Below, piece by piece: positions 62,547 to 64,000 of a DNA stretch of 64,000 nucleotides (its first letter is position 1; every line of letters begins with the position of its first letter). The DNA is from Clostridium sp. DL-VIII (lineage in GTDB: Bacteria > Bacillota > Clostridia > Clostridiales > Clostridiaceae). The notes under the pieces were generated by a model. It had not been told where the DNA came from, searched no databases, and saw only the letters and a list, made by a program, of their open reading frames with translations. Both the position numbers and the translations under genes were made by a program. The stretch is from assembly GCF_000230835.1 (NCBI RefSeq), contig NZ_CM001240.1:5110779-5174778 (forward strand), given 5' to 3'.

Positions 62547-62766
62547 TGTGTGTACCTATACCAGAAATCACATACATTTTTGTGAAAGCGGCATTTGAAA
62601 TTGAGCTATGATGGTTCTTAGTGGGAGGTTGTTCCATTTCTGCTTGTCATGAACTTGTTTCAGGAACACGCAGAAATGGGCACAACCTTCCACTTAGAAC
62701 CTTTTAGCGAAAATTTCATAAGTCCGCTGGAATAAAAATGTATGTGATTTCGGTAAGTTGCCACAT
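62547..62766. repeat. ~220-bp imperfect palindrome, copy B
   Basis: Same fold and order as the copy at 44952-45174: AGAAATCACATACA with TGTATGTGATTTC, GCGG with CCGC, AGTGGGAGGTTG with CAACCTTCCACTT, and a GAACTTGTTTC tip. It begins 25 bases after the stop of the chemotaxis receptor gene. The other DNA from 62266 to 62546 shows nothing but AT-rich sequence and a small CTTGG/CCAAG hairpin. Confidence 0.85.
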
Positions 62767-62790
62767 AACTCTAAGTTCAAAGTTTGATAT

Positions 62791-64000
62791 CTATAAAGTA
62801 AATTTCTTTATTTGATTTATCATGGAAGTTGTCTTTTCCTTCAATAATTGTGAGGCTTCATCTACCTGATTTGATGAAGTGATCATATCTTGAGTAGTAG
62901 CTGCTATTTCTTCTGACGAAGCTGAATTTTCTTCTGCGACAACCGAAGTATTCTCTGCAACAGAAATAATTTCGTTTTTGCTATTATTTATCCCTAAAAT
63001 TGAACTGTTAATTTCACTTATCTTAGGTAAAATCTCTTCTATTGATTTAATTATATCCTTAAATGAATTTATTGAAGTATCTATTACTGAGACCTGCTTT
63101 GATAATTCATCATTTGCATCGCTTGTAGTTCTTGTAACTGCATTAGTTTCATCTTGTATTGATGCCAATAATTCATTAATATCATTTGAAGAATTCTTAG
63201 ATTGTTCAGCTAGTTTTCTAATTTCATCAGCTACAACAGCAAATCCTTTCCCTGCTTCTCCTGCCCTTGCAGCTTCAATTGCTGCATTTAATGCTAGAAG
63301 ATTTGTCTGATCAGCAATAGCATTTAATAAATCAGTAATTTCAGTAATTGCCTTAACACTATTAGTTAAATTAGATATTTTTGTGCTTACTTCCTTAAAT
63401 GACTTTGATATATCGCTTATGGAAGTTATAAGCTTTCCTAAATCTTTATTACTATTTTGAGCTTTAATATTTATATCATTTGTACTCTTATCAACACCAT
63501 TTATAGTTATTGTTATATCTTCCAATGTAATACCAAAAGCATTTAATGTGCTGTTCATTGTTGCAAGCTCTGATGCTTGATCAGAAGATCCTTGTGCTAC
63601 AGCATCAATAGCATTTGATATTTCTTTTGTTGAATTATTCATTTCTTCTGACAATGTTGAAAGTGAATTAGCTTCTTTAGATATAACGCTAGAATCCATT
63701 TCAATGTTTCTAAGTATATCTGCTATGGAAAGTATAGTTTTCTCTAGTGCCTTATTCATAATACCAAATTCATTGGTTAAATTCGTATCAATATCAATAG
63801 TAAAATCACCTTCTGATAAAGTTTGTAATTTGCCAGTAAATTCTTTTATTAAATTCTTAACAGTAAAGGTTACAACTAATGATATGGCAGTTAGTATTAA
63901 AAGTGATAATCCAAATATTATTTCAAATATTATCATATTCTTAGTATAGAGAGTTTTAGATTCATCGTTTTTTGAGTTAGCAATACCTTTTTCATAATCT
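62791..64000 (-). CDS. Methyl-accepting chemotaxis protein, N-terminus beyond the window
   Basis: The frame stays open to the right edge, so the first ATG inside the window is internal. Visible order: end of an extracytoplasmic sensor ([13 protein letters not shown]), one membrane helix ([23 protein letters not shown]), a HAMP domain, and the cytoplasmic signalling domain. The signalling domain has the hairpin tip [23 protein letters not shown] in two parts around the conserved Glu, then KLAEQS. It transmits attractant or repellent signals to CheA/CheW. The palindromic repeat copy B follows its stop. Confidence 0.93.
   Translation of the reverse strand, partial: DYEKGIANSKNDESKTLYTKNMIIFEIIFGLSLLILTAISLVVTFTVKNLIKEFTGKLQTLSEGDFTIDIDTNLTNEFGIMNKALEKTILSIADILRNIEMDSSVISKEANSLSTLSEEMNNSTKEISNAIDAVAQGSSDQASELATMNSTLNAFGITLEDITITINGVDKSTNDINIKAQNSNKDLGKLITSISDISKSFKEVSTKISNLTNSVKAITEITDLLNAIADQTNLLALNAAIEAARAGEAGKGFAVVADEIRKLAEQSKNSSNDINELLASIQDETNAVTRTTSDANDELSKQVSVIDTSINSFKDIIKSIEEILPKISEINSSILGINNSKNEIISVAENTSVVAEENSASSEEIAATTQDMITSSNQVDEASQLLKEKTTSMINQIKKFTL

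Noticed and set aside
1..64000. Search for tRNA, rRNA, tmRNA and prophage genes
   Set aside because: No CCA-ended cloverleaf, rRNA motif or phage structural or integrase gene was recognised by eye in the gaps.

Overview
The window is about 64 kb of very AT-rich DNA from a low-GC Firmicute, most likely a solventogenic-type Clostridium of cluster I. The evidence is AGGAGG-type ribosome sites, CtsR and T-box regulation, a sporulation gene (gerW), a SCIFF ranthipeptide with its maturase, a c-di-GMP-II riboswitch, and a clostridial deo/nup operon. The species assignment is inference. Almost every gene is on the minus strand. The exceptions are one small secreted protein, an ISL3-family insertion sequence, and some fragments. 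I saw no rRNA, tRNA, CRISPR array or prophage.

Layout, low to high coordinate. 0-3.3 kb: a dynamin-like GTPase with a coiled-coil partner and the start of a third gene. 3.6-6 kb: a rubredoxin-like protein, CtsR-controlled Hsp20, and an RlmI-type rRNA methyltransferase. 6.2-10.3 kb: two DegT/DnrJ/EryC1 aminotransferases around a MerR-methyltransferase fusion, with two matching 19-bp-spacer MerR-type promoters. 10.4-16.8 kb: RNase J, a GalT-like protein, type I pullulanase and a GH13 amylase. 17-20 kb: a small exported protein and an ISL3 element that has replaced the C-terminus of an alpha/beta hydrolase. 20.3-22.5 kb: tandem HD-GYP proteins. 24-35 kb: a nucleoside uptake and catabolism operon (BMP lipoprotein and ABC transporter, deoC, pdp, deoB, cdd, deoD) with an upstream LacI-family regulator. 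35.4-37.4 kb: an aminotransferase and Lrp/AsnC regulator behind a T-box and a perfect 26-bp palindrome. 38-44.7 kb: ClpA/ClpS, an Orn/Lys/Arg decarboxylase, a threonine-aldolase-like enzyme and an M16 peptidase. 45-50.3 kb: the SCIFF peptide and radical SAM maturase, an array of short repeats, and a MalT-like LuxR regulator whose leader is a c-di-GMP-II riboswitch. 50.5-56 kb: HtpG, a broken merR, purine nucleoside phosphorylase, GerW, and a PAS-GGDEF-HD-GYP protein. 56.2-61.7 kb: a Bce-type peptide-sensing and detoxification module. 62-64 kb: a frameshifted secreted peptide and the 3' part of a chemotaxis receptor.

How the parts may work together. Three proteins predicted to make or break c-di-GMP share the window with a c-di-GMP riboswitch placed before a MalT-like regulator. 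That regulator lies directly upstream of the repeat array and the ranthipeptide genes. This suggests, without proving, a c-di-GMP to regulator to ranthipeptide route. The most unusual sequence is a pair of ~220-bp imperfect palindromes (44952-45174 and 62547-62766). They differ from each other mainly by changes that keep the arms paired, and each starts a few to a few tens of bases after the stop codon of a minus-strand gene.
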